Made by a program: the position numbers and the translations under genes. Under the pieces are notes generated by a model. The model saw only the letters and a program-made list of their open reading frames with translations, was not told where the DNA came from and ran no database searches. From assembly GCF_900155635.1 (NCBI RefSeq), contig NZ_LT732540.1:1135275-1199274 (forward strand): DNA of 64,000 nucleotides. The letters are read 5' to 3'. Each line of letters opens with the position of its first letter. Position 1 is the first letter of the stretch. This document shows, in pieces, positions 28,611 to 37,537 of this stretch. This stretch comes from Olsenella urininfantis. GTDB lineage: Bacteria; Actinomycetota; Coriobacteriia; Coriobacteriales; Atopobiaceae.

Positions 28611-29048
28611 CTATCTGCGGGTATCCCTCAGCTTGTTCACCAGGTTGACCAGGTCCTGGGCCGCCTCGGAGCCGCCGGAGACGACCATGACAGTGTCGTT
28701 TCCGGCAACGGAGCCCTTTACCTCAGGAAGCGAGGCGGCGTCAACGGCCGCGGCGACGCCGGGTGCGGTACCGGGCTGAGACTTGATGACAACGAGGTTG
28801 TCTGCCCTCTCTACGCTGCTCACGAACTCGGAGACCATACGCTGGAGGTGAAGGTCCTCTGCCAGGACATAGATCCCCTCGCTGAGCTTGCGCAGGCCCA
28901 TGTCCGCGATGTCTCGCGAGACGGTTGCCTGGGTGCAGTTGAAGCCTATCGCCTGCAGCTCGTCCACCAAGGCACGCTGCGTGTGAATCGACTTGCCTCG
29001 GACAATGTCCCTGATGGCATCCTGCCTGTTGTTACGTCTCTTGACCAT
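28611..29048 (-). CDS. argR: Arginine repressor
   Basis: A 145-residue ArgR/AhrC regulator. The N-terminal winged helix contains the family segment FNCTQATVSRDIADMGLRKL. The C-terminal oligomerisation and arginine-binding domain has PGTAPGVAAAVDAA, with the expected Asp, and VAGNDTVMVV. I chose the ATG at 29048 because GGAGGGG precedes it. No arginine biosynthesis or deiminase gene is in the window, so it acts on distant operons. The gene faces the PBP gene and is separated from it by that gene's terminator. Confidence 0.95.
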   Translation of the reverse strand: MVKRRNNRQDAIRDIVRGKSIHTQRALVDELQAIGFNCTQATVSRDIADMGLRKLSEGIYVLAEDLHLQRMVSEFVSSVERADNLVVIKSQPGTAPGVAAAVDAASLPEVKGSVAGNDTVMVVSGGSEAAQDLVNLVNKLRDTRR

Positions 29049-29262
29049 GTGCTGCCCCTCCACTTTTGAGCATCGATTTGCCCTCTGACTTTTGGTGGGG
29101 GGCAAATATGAAATATTTCGTCAGGTCACGCAGCCATACTGCTGCTCGCCTTTGTTTGAAATTAAGGAAATGACTGATATAAGTCAAGAAGTTCTAGAGT
29201 TATGTGCATAAATTGGCGCTGGGTGAACTTTCGCGCATATGGCATAGCGCCTCTCGACAAGC

Positions 29263-29424
29263 TCAGTTGGCATCGAGCCATCTATTGCGGCTGGCGAAGT
29301 TCCAGACCATGACCACGGCCGTGGCAAACACCTTCACCATGGTGATGTTGAGCGGGCTGTGCTCCAGAAGGCCCACCCCCACAAACATGCACGCCTCGTT
29401 GATGCCCAGCCCATTTGCGCGCCA
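29263..29424 (-). pseudogene. C-terminal remnant of a GtrA-family membrane protein
   Basis: About 53 codons in one minus-strand frame read INEACMFVGVGLLEHS, then VKVFATAVVMVWNFASR, then NRWLDAN and a stop. This looks like the last two helices of GtrA-like flippase/accessory proteins. Upstream codons in the same frame are basic and Pro-rich and do not look like a GtrA N-terminus, so the first half is missing. It sits in a 663-base region between argR and the C39-like gene that otherwise holds only repeat-like motifs. Confidence 0.5.
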
Positions 29425-29477
29425 TTGGCAAGACCTCCACGAAAGACGAGATATGAGTAGGTTTTCTCGACAATTTG

Positions 29478-29534
29478 GGTCCAAAACTACACACATCTCC
29501 GCTCTAGTGACGAAAGAGCTACACACATCCCCGC
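29478..29534. repeat. Two adjacent copies of a short intergenic motif
   Basis: On the minus strand GGAGATGTGTGTAGTTTTGG (29478-29500) is followed 18 bases away by GGGGATGTGTGTAGC (about 29518-29534). A third related copy lies at 14078-14100. They are too few and short to classify. Confidence 0.45.
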
Positions 29535-29711
29535 TTTCGCGGCGCGGGGGCCGCGCACCAGCGCCCGCCGCGGGCCTGATGCGCGCCGCAATGCACACGC
29601 TCACCCGAATCGGCGGCAAATGGCCCCGCATGGTGCAATATCATGGCGTCATGCATCCAGACCTCGCCACGTGCCACAACGCGGCGCATGCCAAGCAGAA
29701 AGATCAATGCC

Positions 29712-30920
29712 ATGCCCAGCTTTGACAACATGAACGTGCATCCCGGAGACTCGGGCAGAAGGAGGCGTCCCGGTGAGGGCCGCGGGGGATACGTGCCCAG
29801 CACGCGCGCGGGCCGAGACGACCCACGCCGCACCAGCCTGGGCTCTCAGGCCCGAGGCGGCGGCCGCAAGGGGCGCACGGTGCAGAGCCAGCGCGGACAG
29901 GGCCAGTATCGCAGCGAGCGCAACTATCGGACGCTGGCGGGGCATGACACGGGCTACTCGCTCAAGGGACGCGGGCAGCGCATCAACTTCGACAGCCGAA
30001 CCCGAGACCTCCTGGGCCGCTATGGCATCTCCAACCGCATGCTGCTGCTCGCGGCCGCCGGCGTGGTCCTGCTGCTCATCCTGGTCCTGAGCGTCTCCAG
30101 CTGCGTGCGCGGCTGCTCTCCCCAGGCCCAGGGCACCAGCGACTCCACCGAGGTCAACCAATGGGACTCCCGCGTGGCCGCAGGCGTCTCGGAGCACCTC
30201 ACCAGCGAGCTGACCCTGGCCCTCAACCAGCAGGAGAAGATCACGCAGATCGCCCAGAACGCCAACAAGTACGCCGACGAGCGCATCTGCGAGCTGGCGA
30301 CCCTCGAGCCCGAGTCCATCGACTTCGTGGCGGCCTTCCCCACCGCCGAGAAGACCAGCAGCGCCTATGGCGAGGGCAACGAGCGCGGCAGCTTCCCCCT
30401 GCTCTACAACTGGGACGTGCGCTGGGGCTACGTTGACTATGCGGGCAGCGTCCTGGGCGTGAACGGATCCGGCCCCACCACCATGGCCATGGCCTACATG
30501 GGCCTTACCGGCAAGACCGAGAAGAGCCCGGCGGACTTCGCCAAGGATGCCAGCGACAAGCGCTACGTCACCGAGAAGGAGCCCTTCACCTCGGCCGAGT
30601 TCTTCGCCTTCGAGGCAGGCGAGCTGGGACTCGACGCCAAGGAGTACACCCCTTCCGGCGACAACCTCTCAACCATCCTCTCCGAGGGCGGACGGGTGGT
30701 TGCCGTGCAGCTCAAGGCAAACTTCACCAGCCCCTACGCGCACTGGGCGCTGGTCGTGGGCAAGAACAGCGACGGCTCGGTCAACCTCTATGACCCCTGC
30801 TCCGCCAAGGCATCTTCCCACAGCTGGACCGTGGGCGCCATAGGCAACAACTCGGAGGCCTTCTGCGCCCTGAGCCACAACGCGGAGGCCGCCACGGAGG
30901 CCGGTGCCGAGGGGGCATAG
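29712..30920 (+). CDS. Membrane-anchored C39-like domain protein lacking the catalytic cysteine
   Basis: A protein of about 402 residues: a long basic Arg/Gly-rich cytoplasmic tail (1-110), one transmembrane helix (LLLLAAAGVVLLLILVLSV region, about 112-132), then an outer linker and a C39_2-type domain (about 225-385). The domain has the YNWDVRWGY entry and the HWALVVG histidine (residue 344). The motif normally reading GCGPT is GSGPT, with Ser at residue 253 (codon TCC at 30468) in place of the nucleophilic Cys. It is probably inactive as a cysteine peptidase and may be a binding domain. The start is uncertain; ATG 29688 or 29730 are alternatives. Confidence 0.75.
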   Translation: MPSFDNMNVHPGDSGRRRRPGEGRGGYVPSTRAGRDDPRRTSLGSQARGGGRKGRTVQSQRGQGQYRSERNYRTLAGHDTGYSLKGRGQRINFDSRTRDLLGRYGISNRMLLLAAAGVVLLLILVLSVSSCVRGCSPQAQGTSDSTEVNQWDSRVAAGVSEHLTSELTLALNQQEKITQIAQNANKYADERICELATLEPESIDFVAAFPTAEKTSSAYGEGNERGSFPLLYNWDVRWGYVDYAGSVLGVNGSGPTTMAMAYMGLTGKTEKSPADFAKDASDKRYVTEKEPFTSAEFFAFEAGELGLDAKEYTPSGDNLSTILSEGGRVVAVQLKANFTSPYAHWALVVGKNSDGSVNLYDPCSAKASSHSWTVGAIGNNSEAFCALSHNAEAATEAGAEGA

Positions 30921-30943
30921 CGCCAACGTCACACGCCAACGGC

Positions 30944-30980
30944 AAGGGGCCCGCAGCATCCTCGCTGCGGGACCCTTCTT
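30944..30980. terminator. Hairpin between C39-like gene and phosphohexomutase
   Basis: AAGGGGCCCGCAGC pairs with GCTGCGGGACCCTT around a short loop, followed by CTT on the plus strand. It lies between two convergent genes and may serve both. Confidence 0.75.
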
Positions 30981-31015
30981 GATGAGCGCCTCGTGCCTGA
31001 TGGGGGGCCATCGCC

Positions 31016-32740
31016 CTAGGAGAGGATCCTCTCGGACGCCTCCCGCAGCCTTGCGCGCACGGCCTCTGACTCCTCACGCGTGGCGCCCTTGCTGAACAGG
31101 TAGGCCTTGACCTTGGGCTCGGTGCCGGAGGGACGGAAGATGACCTTGTTGTCCCCCTCGAGGCGGAACTCGATGACGTTTGCCGGGGGCAGCGCCTGCG
31201 CGGCCTCCTTCTGCAGGCCCGAGACGCGCGGCATCTGGGGGCCGGCGGCAAAGTCGGTCATGCCCAGCACCTTGTAGCCCGCGATCTGCGCAGGGGGGTT
31301 CTCTCGGAGCCCTGCCATGATGGAGGCCATCTTCTGGGCACCGGCAGCCCCTGGGAAGCTGGCGTTGACGGTGCCGTTCAGGTAGTAGCCATACCTCTGG
31401 TACAGGTCCTCCATTGCCTCGTAGAGGTCCATGCCGCGGGAGGCGTAGTCAGAGGCCATCTCCACGCAGAGCATGGTGGAGACGATGGCGTCCTTGTCGC
31501 GGGCGTGGGTCCCCACCAGGTATCCGTAGGACTCCTCGAAGCCCATGAGGTAGCGGTCCTCCTCGCCTGCGTCCTTCAGCTGGTCGATCTGGTCGCCGAT
31601 GTACTTGAAGCCGGTGAGGACGCGCCTGAGCTCGAAGCCCTTGGCCTTGGCCAGGGCGTCGGGCATCGCAGACGAGACGATGGTGGTCACGGCGACCTTG
31701 CCCCTCACGTCCTCGCCGTTCGCCTCGGCCATGCTGGACAGCCAGTCCATGAGCAGCACACCCATCTCGTTGCCCGAGAGGAGCTTGTACTCGCCGTCGT
31801 GCGGGATGGCCGTGCCCATGCGATCCGCATCGGGGTCTGTGGCAACCAGGAGGTTGGGCTTGACCTCGTCGGCCAGCCTCAGGCCCAAATCGAGCGCCTC
31901 CCGGAACTCTGGGTTGGGATACTTGCAGGTGGGGAAGTTTCCATCGGGCTTTGCCTGCTCGGGCACCACGGTCACGTTCTCCACGCCAATCTCCCCGAGG
32001 ATGCGCGTGACGCACTCCATGCCTGTGCCGTTGAGCGGCGTGTACACCACCGAGTAGGACTCGTCCGCCTTGAATCCGGGGACGGAGACCTTCTTGATGC
32101 TCTGGATGAAGGCGTCCAGCACCTCCTCGGGCGTCCACTCGATGAGGCCCTTGGCCAGGCCCTCCTCGAAGTCCATGCATCTGACTCCCGAGAAGGGGTC
32201 GACTCCGGCGATGTTGGCGCTTATCTCGTCCGCGGCCTCGTCCGTGATCTGGCCGCCGTTGTCGTTGTAGACCTTGTAGCCGTTGTACTGGGCGGGGTTG
32301 TGGGAGGCGGTGAGCACGATGCCGGCGGAGGCGTGCAGGTGGCGCACCGCGAAGGACAGCGTGGGCACCGGCTCGATGCGGGGGTACACGTACACGTGGA
32401 CGCCGTTCGCGGCAAGGACGCCGGCGGCCACGCGCTGGAAGTCCTCGCCCTTGAGGCGGGAGTCGCGGGCGAGCGCCAGCGTGGGCCTCTCGTAATGGGC
32501 GTTGAGGTAGTCTGCCACGCCCTGGGTTGCCTGGGCCACCACGTGGACGTTCATGCGGTTGGTGCCCACGCCCAGGACGCCACGCAGGCCCGCGGTGCCA
32601 AAGGCAAGGTCGCGATAGAAGGCGTCATTGAGCTTCTCCTCGTCGCCGGAGCAGATAAGCTCCTCCAGCTCCTGGGCGAGGTCCGGCGCCGTGACGCTTT
32701 CCTTCCAGAGCTGGACCCTGGCCTTGGTCTGCTGATCCAT
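31016..32740 (-). CDS. Phosphoglucomutase/phosphomannomutase (alpha-D-phosphohexomutase)
   Basis: A 574-residue enzyme of the PgcA/PGM2-like type that interconverts hexose 6- and 1-phosphates, here likely feeding glucose-1-phosphate to RmlA and wall synthesis. The phosphoserine loop is VLTASHNPAQYNGYKVY, the metal site DPDADRMG, the sugar-binding loop GFEESYGYL, and the phosphate-binding loop RPSGTEPKVK is near the C-terminus. I used the ATG at 32740, with AAGGAG upstream; the in-frame extension to 32908 is unlike the family. It is divergent from rlmKL with 258 bases between. Confidence 0.94.
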   Translation of the reverse strand: MDQQTKARVQLWKESVTAPDLAQELEELICSGDEEKLNDAFYRDLAFGTAGLRGVLGVGTNRMNVHVVAQATQGVADYLNAHYERPTLALARDSRLKGEDFQRVAAGVLAANGVHVYVYPRIEPVPTLSFAVRHLHASAGIVLTASHNPAQYNGYKVYNDNGGQITDEAADEISANIAGVDPFSGVRCMDFEEGLAKGLIEWTPEEVLDAFIQSIKKVSVPGFKADESYSVVYTPLNGTGMECVTRILGEIGVENVTVVPEQAKPDGNFPTCKYPNPEFREALDLGLRLADEVKPNLLVATDPDADRMGTAIPHDGEYKLLSGNEMGVLLMDWLSSMAEANGEDVRGKVAVTTIVSSAMPDALAKAKGFELRRVLTGFKYIGDQIDQLKDAGEEDRYLMGFEESYGYLVGTHARDKDAIVSTMLCVEMASDYASRGMDLYEAMEDLYQRYGYYLNGTVNASFPGAAGAQKMASIMAGLRENPPAQIAGYKVLGMTDFAAGPQMPRVSGLQKEAAQALPPANVIEFRLEGDNKVIFRPSGTEPKVKAYLFSKGATREESEAVRARLREASERILS

Positions 32741-32998
32741 GAGTTCTCCTTCGGTCTTCTCGCGCACCTGAGCGCTCTGCCTATGGCCTATGTCTGGCTC
32801 CATGGTACTTCTTTGCGGCGGGGCGAGAGGGACCGCTGTGCCAGGCGGCGGGGCTGGCCAGGACGGCTGGCGATGGGTTCCGTGTGGGGAGCCGCCCAAA
32901 GCCGCCACCGGAGCTCTGGCAAGGCACCTGAGCAGCTATGATGCTGGAAAGGACGGTGCGGGGACGCACTGCCACCACTACGGGCGAAAGGTGTCCCG

Positions 32999-35341
32999 AT
33001 GAACAGGGTCGACCAAGGCTTTGACCGCGAGGGGCTCGAGGATGGCGAGGGAAGCCTTCTCCCCTTCTTCGCGAGCTGTCCCGCAGGCTTCGAGCAGCTC
33101 CTGTCTGACGAGCTGGCCTCGCTGGGGCTCTCGCGTATCAGGCCCCTGCGTGGTCAGGTGAGCTTTGAGGGCCCGCTCGCTGACGCATACCGCGCGTGCC
33201 TTTGGTCGCGCCTGGCCTCGCGTGTGGTGCTGGTGCTCGCCCGCGTGGGCGCGGCAGATGCGGACGCCCTGTACGAGGGCGTCTCGGGCATTGCGTGGGA
33301 GGACCACCTCGCCCTTGGCTCGAGCTTCGCCGTTGACGCGCACGGTACCAACGACCGGCTGAGAAACACGCAGTTCGTGGCCCTGCGCTCCAAGGACGCC
33401 ATCGCAGACCGCCTGCTTTCCCGCCAGGGGGCCCGCCCCTTGGTGGACGTCGCCCACCCCGACGTCAGCGTGGTGGTGCGCGTCTCTCGCGACCATGCCA
33501 GCGTGGGAATCGACCTGAGCGGAGCCCCCCTCTTCCGCAGGGGCTACGAGCCCTCGCGCAGCTCCTCCCGCGCGCCCTTCGCGCCGCTGCGGCCCGACTA
33601 CGCGGCGGCGCTCCTTGCCCAGGGCGGATGGTTTCGCCAGCTGAGGCATGGTGCGCCCACCCTGGTCTCCGTCTTCTCTGGGGCGGGGACCCTGCTGGTG
33701 GAGGCCGCGGCGCAGGCGCTGGACCGCGCCCCCGGCCTGCTGCGCGCCCATTGGGGCTTCGAGGGCTGGTCCGGGCATGACGCAGGCGCATGGGCCGGGC
33801 TTTTGGCAGAGGCCCAGGAGCGCGCCCGAGATCAACGCACGGACCTGACGCTTGTGGGGGTGGACGCGAGGGCGGGCGCCGAGGGGGCGGCCCTTCAGCT
33901 GCTCCGCGCGGCCGGCATGGATGTGCGCCCGCGCTTTGCCTCGTCCGTCTCAGCGGTGGGAAAGCTGGGACGTTGCGAGCCGCTGGTGTGCTGCGACCTC
34001 TCGTGGCTGGGCGAGGACGAGGTTGCGCAGGAGGCCATGGCCCTCTCGGAGCTGGCCGGCAGCGGCGCGCTCGCGAAGGCCGGCCTGGTGTCTCTCTGCC
34101 GCGGAACCGTTGCCGACGCCGCGGTTGGGTCTGCCGCAAGCGACTCGCTGGCCGTCTTCGTGGGTCAGGACAAGGCCGGCATCAGAAGCTGGGGGCCAGG
34201 TTCCCTCCTGACGCCACGACCGCAGATCGATATCCCCAGCCGCACGGGCGGTGCTGCGGCGCGGCTCTCGGTGTTCCTGGAGGGCTCCGAGCAGTTCGCC
34301 CGCAGGCTTGCCAAGGTCGCCAGGCAGCGCGGGAGGTGGGCGCGGCAGGAGGACGTGAGCTGCTACCGCGTCTACGATTCCGACCTGCCGGAATACGCGG
34401 TCTCCATAGACCTCTTCGAGGGGTCGGAGCTCATGCCGTCCCGACGCGGGCGTGGTCGCTGGCTGCAGGTGTACGAGTACGCGGCGCCTCGCGAGGTTGA
34501 CCCAAGCCTGGCGCGCGAGCGGCTTCTGGACGTGCTGGCCATTGCGCCGCAGGTGCTGGGGGTAGATCCCGAGAACGTCTTCGTGCGCGTGCGCAGCAGG
34601 AACCGCGGCGGGTCGCAGTACGCCGAGGAGGCCAGCGGGATACGCGAGCGCAGATCTGGCACCGGGCGTTCGACGGGCAAGCTGCCGCCCCTTCCCGTGG
34701 GCGCGCACCTGGTGGACGAGGGGGGCCTCACCTTCGAGGTGAACTTCTCGGCACGCCTTGACTGCGGGATCTTCCTTGACCACCGCGAGACCCGCTCCAT
34801 GGTGCGCGAGATGGCCAAGCAGACCAAGGGGTCGAAGCGCTTCCTCAACCTCTTCGCCTACACGGGCTCGGCCAGCTGCTACGCCGCCGACGGAGGGTGC
34901 AGGCACACCACCACGGTGGACATGAGCAGGCCGTCTTTGAATTGGGCGCGGCGCAACATGGAGCGCAACGGCTTCGTGGGCCCCGAGCACGAGTTCGTCC
35001 AGGCCGACGTGATTGCGTGGGTGGGCGAACAAAGGCACACGCCCAACCGTTGGGACCTGGTCTTTTGCGACGTGCCCACCTTCTCCAACTCCAAGGGCAT
35101 GCGCGGGAGGTCCTGGGACGTGCAGCGCGACCACGCGGAGCTGCTGATTGGCGTCTCTCGCCTGCTCACGCGCGCGGGCGTGGCGGTGTTCTCGTGCAAC
35201 CTGCGTGGCTTCAGGCCAGACACGGAGACACTGGCCAAGGCGGGCGTCGCACTGGAGGACGTCACGGCCGAGACCATCCCCGAGGACTTCTCCCGGAACC
35301 CGAAGATCCACCACTGCTACCTGCTGCGCCGCGTGTCGTAG
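32999..35341 (+). CDS. rlmL: RlmKL-type bifunctional 23S rRNA guanine methyltransferase
   Basis: A 780-residue protein: THUMP-like domain (about 20-170), an RlmL-type methyltransferase (about 185-400) and an RlmK-type domain (about 440-780). The RlmK half has NLFAYTGSASCYAADGG and the PTFSNSKGM loop, preceded by CDV where E. coli has DPP. In the RlmL half the SAM loop reads VFSGAGTLLVEAAA, and the catalytic NPPYG motif is replaced by CDLSW. The m2G2445 activity may therefore be lost while m7G2069 remains plausible. Start at ATG 32999 with GAAAGG upstream. Confidence 0.88.
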   Translation: MNRVDQGFDREGLEDGEGSLLPFFASCPAGFEQLLSDELASLGLSRIRPLRGQVSFEGPLADAYRACLWSRLASRVVLVLARVGAADADALYEGVSGIAWEDHLALGSSFAVDAHGTNDRLRNTQFVALRSKDAIADRLLSRQGARPLVDVAHPDVSVVVRVSRDHASVGIDLSGAPLFRRGYEPSRSSSRAPFAPLRPDYAAALLAQGGWFRQLRHGAPTLVSVFSGAGTLLVEAAAQALDRAPGLLRAHWGFEGWSGHDAGAWAGLLAEAQERARDQRTDLTLVGVDARAGAEGAALQLLRAAGMDVRPRFASSVSAVGKLGRCEPLVCCDLSWLGEDEVAQEAMALSELAGSGALAKAGLVSLCRGTVADAAVGSAASDSLAVFVGQDKAGIRSWGPGSLLTPRPQIDIPSRTGGAAARLSVFLEGSEQFARRLAKVARQRGRWARQEDVSCYRVYDSDLPEYAVSIDLFEGSELMPSRRGRGRWLQVYEYAAPREVDPSLARERLLDVLAIAPQVLGVDPENVFVRVRSRNRGGSQYAEEASGIRERRSGTGRSTGKLPPLPVGAHLVDEGGLTFEVNFSARLDCGIFLDHRETRSMVREMAKQTKGSKRFLNLFAYTGSASCYAADGGCRHTTTVDMSRPSLNWARRNMERNGFVGPEHEFVQADVIAWVGEQRHTPNRWDLVFCDVPTFSNSKGMRGRSWDVQRDHAELLIGVSRLLTRAGVAVFSCNLRGFRPDTETLAKAGVALEDVTAETIPEDFSRNPKIHHCYLLRRVS

Positions 35342-35366
35342 CGCCGCGAGGGGCGGCGGCTCTCGC

Positions 35367-35500
35367 GGGTGGATAGATGCGCACCTGGCAAGCCCCTCTC
35401 GGCCGAAAGGGACGCGTCCACCCACCTGGAACGGTGCCACAGGTGGGTGGATGCGTCGCCTTGCGCGCGTGGAAGCCGAGGATGGCGCATTCGCCCAGCC
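35367..35500. repeat. Hairpin repeat cluster A (two units)
   Basis: Two units (35367-35426 and 35442-35500), 15 bases apart, occupy most of the 172-base gap between two convergent genes. Each begins with a GGTGGGTGGATGCG-like arm and ends with a GCGTCCACCCACC or GCGCATTCGCCCAGCC arm, so each can fold into an imperfect hairpin. The same unit recurs at 37126-37327 and 46647-46850. Confidence 0.8.
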
Positions 35501-35513
35501 CCGGCCACCCAGC

Positions 35514-37046
35514 CTACGCCTTCTTGTAGAACGCCTCCATGTCGCGCGCCATGCGCTCCAGGGTGGGCACGTCCACGTAGGCCATGTGACCACAGCCGTA
35601 GCGGTGCCACTCCAGGCGCTCCTTCAGCGCGGGAGAGAGGAACTGGCAGGCCATGTCGTGCACCACGTTCCAATAGGTGGTTGCCGCGTCATAGCGGCCG
35701 CCCATGATGCAGACCTTCATGTTCGGGTTGCGCTTCATGGCAACGGAGATGTCGTACGCCACGTTGGGGCTGGAGCTCTCCCCCATCTTTCCGGGCTCCT
35801 CGTGCGCCCACTTCCAGTTGACGCCCACGCGCTCGTAGTTGCTCGAGAGGTAGCGGGCCGGACCGCGATAGCCCAGCTCGTCGTGCAGGAACGCACGGAA
35901 GGCGCTGGTCCAGCTTGCCTCTACGGCGCTGTCGGCCGCGTCCTCGCCGGCAAACCATGCGCGGCTCTCCTGCACCGCCGCGGGCACGTCCGCCGAGAAG
36001 CGCGTGTCCAGGCGGCCGCAGACCTTGCCCTCGTCCGCAAGCAGGCCCAGGCGGAAGTCATCCAGGGTTATGCGCAGGTGCCTCCGCAGGATGTGCTCCG
36101 TGGGAAGGCCGATGAACGCCGAGAGCCCCTCGGCAACCTCGCGCTCGCGCCCCTCCGGCAGGCGGTCCCCCCTCAGCAGCGCCGGGGCATAGACCTCCTC
36201 GTTCCACTCCATGGCACGGTCGAACCACTCGTCCACGTCCACGCCAGCACCTGCGCGCCCGAAGAACTGCGCCGTGGCGGCCATGGTGGGCATCATGCCC
36301 AGGTGGTAGAGGTCCTCCCCCTCATGCACCTGCACCAAGTCGAAGATGGCGGAGAGCATGGTCACGCCGGCGACCTTGACGTCCCTCTCGCCCAGAAGGC
36401 GCATGAGCACGGCGTTGCGCACGGTTCCGTAGGACTCCCCGAAGAGGTAGACCGGGCTCATCCAGCGGCCGTTCTCCTCGAGCCAGGTGGTGATGGCGCG
36501 GCAGAAGGCGTCGGCGTCCCCGTCAACGCCAAAGATCTTGGAGGTGTCCGCGCCCTCTGCCACGCTGGACCAGCCGGTGCCCAGCGCGTCCAGGAAGACT
36601 ATGTCGCTCTGGCGCAGCAGCGTGGCGGGGTTGTCCTCCACCTCAATGGGGAACGCCAGGGGCTCGACGCCATTGGTCCTCACGCGACGGGGACCGATGC
36701 CGCCGAAGTTGATGGGGACGGAGGCGCAGCCCGGCCCCCCGTTGTAGGCGAAGGTGACGGGGCGAGAGGGGTCAGCCTTGCCGTCCGTCAGCGCGACGTA
36801 GCCGAGGGAGAACATCTGGCCCTGCAGGGCGCCCGTGTCCGCGCGGACGTCCAGGTGCGAGGCCCGGCAAAGGTAGTCAAGGTGCTCTCCGGCGCTGATT
36901 CCGCTTCCGTCCCAGCTCAGGAGCACCTCGGCGGCCTGAGGGGTGGCGAGGCGGGGGTCTGCGGGAACCGTCATGAACGCATCCGCGGGAACCTTGGCCG
37001 CGGATGCCGGGGCCGCGGCCTGCTGCATGCTGGTCTCTTCTGTCAT
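35514..37046 (-). CDS. S10 serine carboxypeptidase-like protein
   Basis: A 510-residue alpha/beta hydrolase of peptidase family S10. The oxyanion segment NGGPGCAS, nucleophile motif GESYG, the Asp in GRYDAATTYW and the His in GCGHMAYVD are all present in order, so the catalytic triad looks complete. No signal peptide is visible; residues 1-40 are Ala-rich and polar. S10 enzymes usually work at acidic pH and outside the cytoplasm, so a cytoplasmic form would be unusual. The ATG at 37046 has GGGAGG upstream. Cluster B repeats lie just upstream of its promoter region. Confidence 0.88.
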   Translation of the reverse strand: MTEETSMQQAAAPASAAKVPADAFMTVPADPRLATPQAAEVLLSWDGSGISAGEHLDYLCRASHLDVRADTGALQGQMFSLGYVALTDGKADPSRPVTFAYNGGPGCASVPINFGGIGPRRVRTNGVEPLAFPIEVEDNPATLLRQSDIVFLDALGTGWSSVAEGADTSKIFGVDGDADAFCRAITTWLEENGRWMSPVYLFGESYGTVRNAVLMRLLGERDVKVAGVTMLSAIFDLVQVHEGEDLYHLGMMPTMAATAQFFGRAGAGVDVDEWFDRAMEWNEEVYAPALLRGDRLPEGREREVAEGLSAFIGLPTEHILRRHLRITLDDFRLGLLADEGKVCGRLDTRFSADVPAAVQESRAWFAGEDAADSAVEASWTSAFRAFLHDELGYRGPARYLSSNYERVGVNWKWAHEEPGKMGESSSPNVAYDISVAMKRNPNMKVCIMGGRYDAATTYWNVVHDMACQFLSPALKERLEWHRYGCGHMAYVDVPTLERMARDMEAFYKKA

Positions 37047-37125
37047 GGAACCTCCCTGTTTCCGAAGCTGCGACGCTATCCTGACGCCGCAGGCTGTCTG
37101 TACACAACGAAGATAGCGCACGAGA

Positions 37126-37327
37126 GGGGCCAACGCGCGGTTTTCGGTGGCTGCGAAACGAAAACGTCGCGTTGGCCCACCTCCAGCGGCCCCGCAGGGG
37201 TGCCGACACGCGCCTTTCGGGCGAGAGGGGCGCGGAACGTCGCGTTCGCCCACCAGAACCGGGCCTGTGGGTGGATCGATGCGCGGTTTCGGGCGTCTGC
37301 GGGCGAAAAGCGGCGTATTCGCCCACC
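37126..37327. repeat. Hairpin repeat cluster B (three units, 73-bp spacing)
   Basis: Units at 37126-37181, 37199-37254 and 37267-37327 all end in CGCCCACC or GGCCCACC, and the ends fall exactly 73 bases apart. The first has a perfect 11-bp inverted repeat (GGGCCAACGCG at 37127-37137, complement at 37168-37178). The cluster fills the middle of the 491-base gap between the S10 gene and kup. The rest of that gap (37328-37537) shows no gene, only a small GGCGC-AAAA-GCGCC hairpin 22 bases ahead of the kup start. I found no clear riboswitch. Confidence 0.85.
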
Positions 37328-37537
37328 ATCCGCTCGCCCGCTCTTCCAGCAGGCGAGCCGTAGGTCTTGCAGCCCTTGTGCACCCTTGCTCTCACCAGCC
37401 GTTTTATTACCTTTGGGACACGCGTAGTGCTAGAGTACGTGAGCTTGCCCTATGCTTGAATCTCCACGTTATTGCCATGGGCAAGGGCTACTTGGCCCAG
37501 CAGGCGCAAAAGCGCCAGGCGGGCACTATGGAATGGG

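Noticed and set aside
37328..37537. c-di-AMP (ydaO) riboswitch ahead of kup
   Set aside because: The conserved ydaO core is not visible. Only a small GGCGC-AAAA-GCGCC hairpin is seen.
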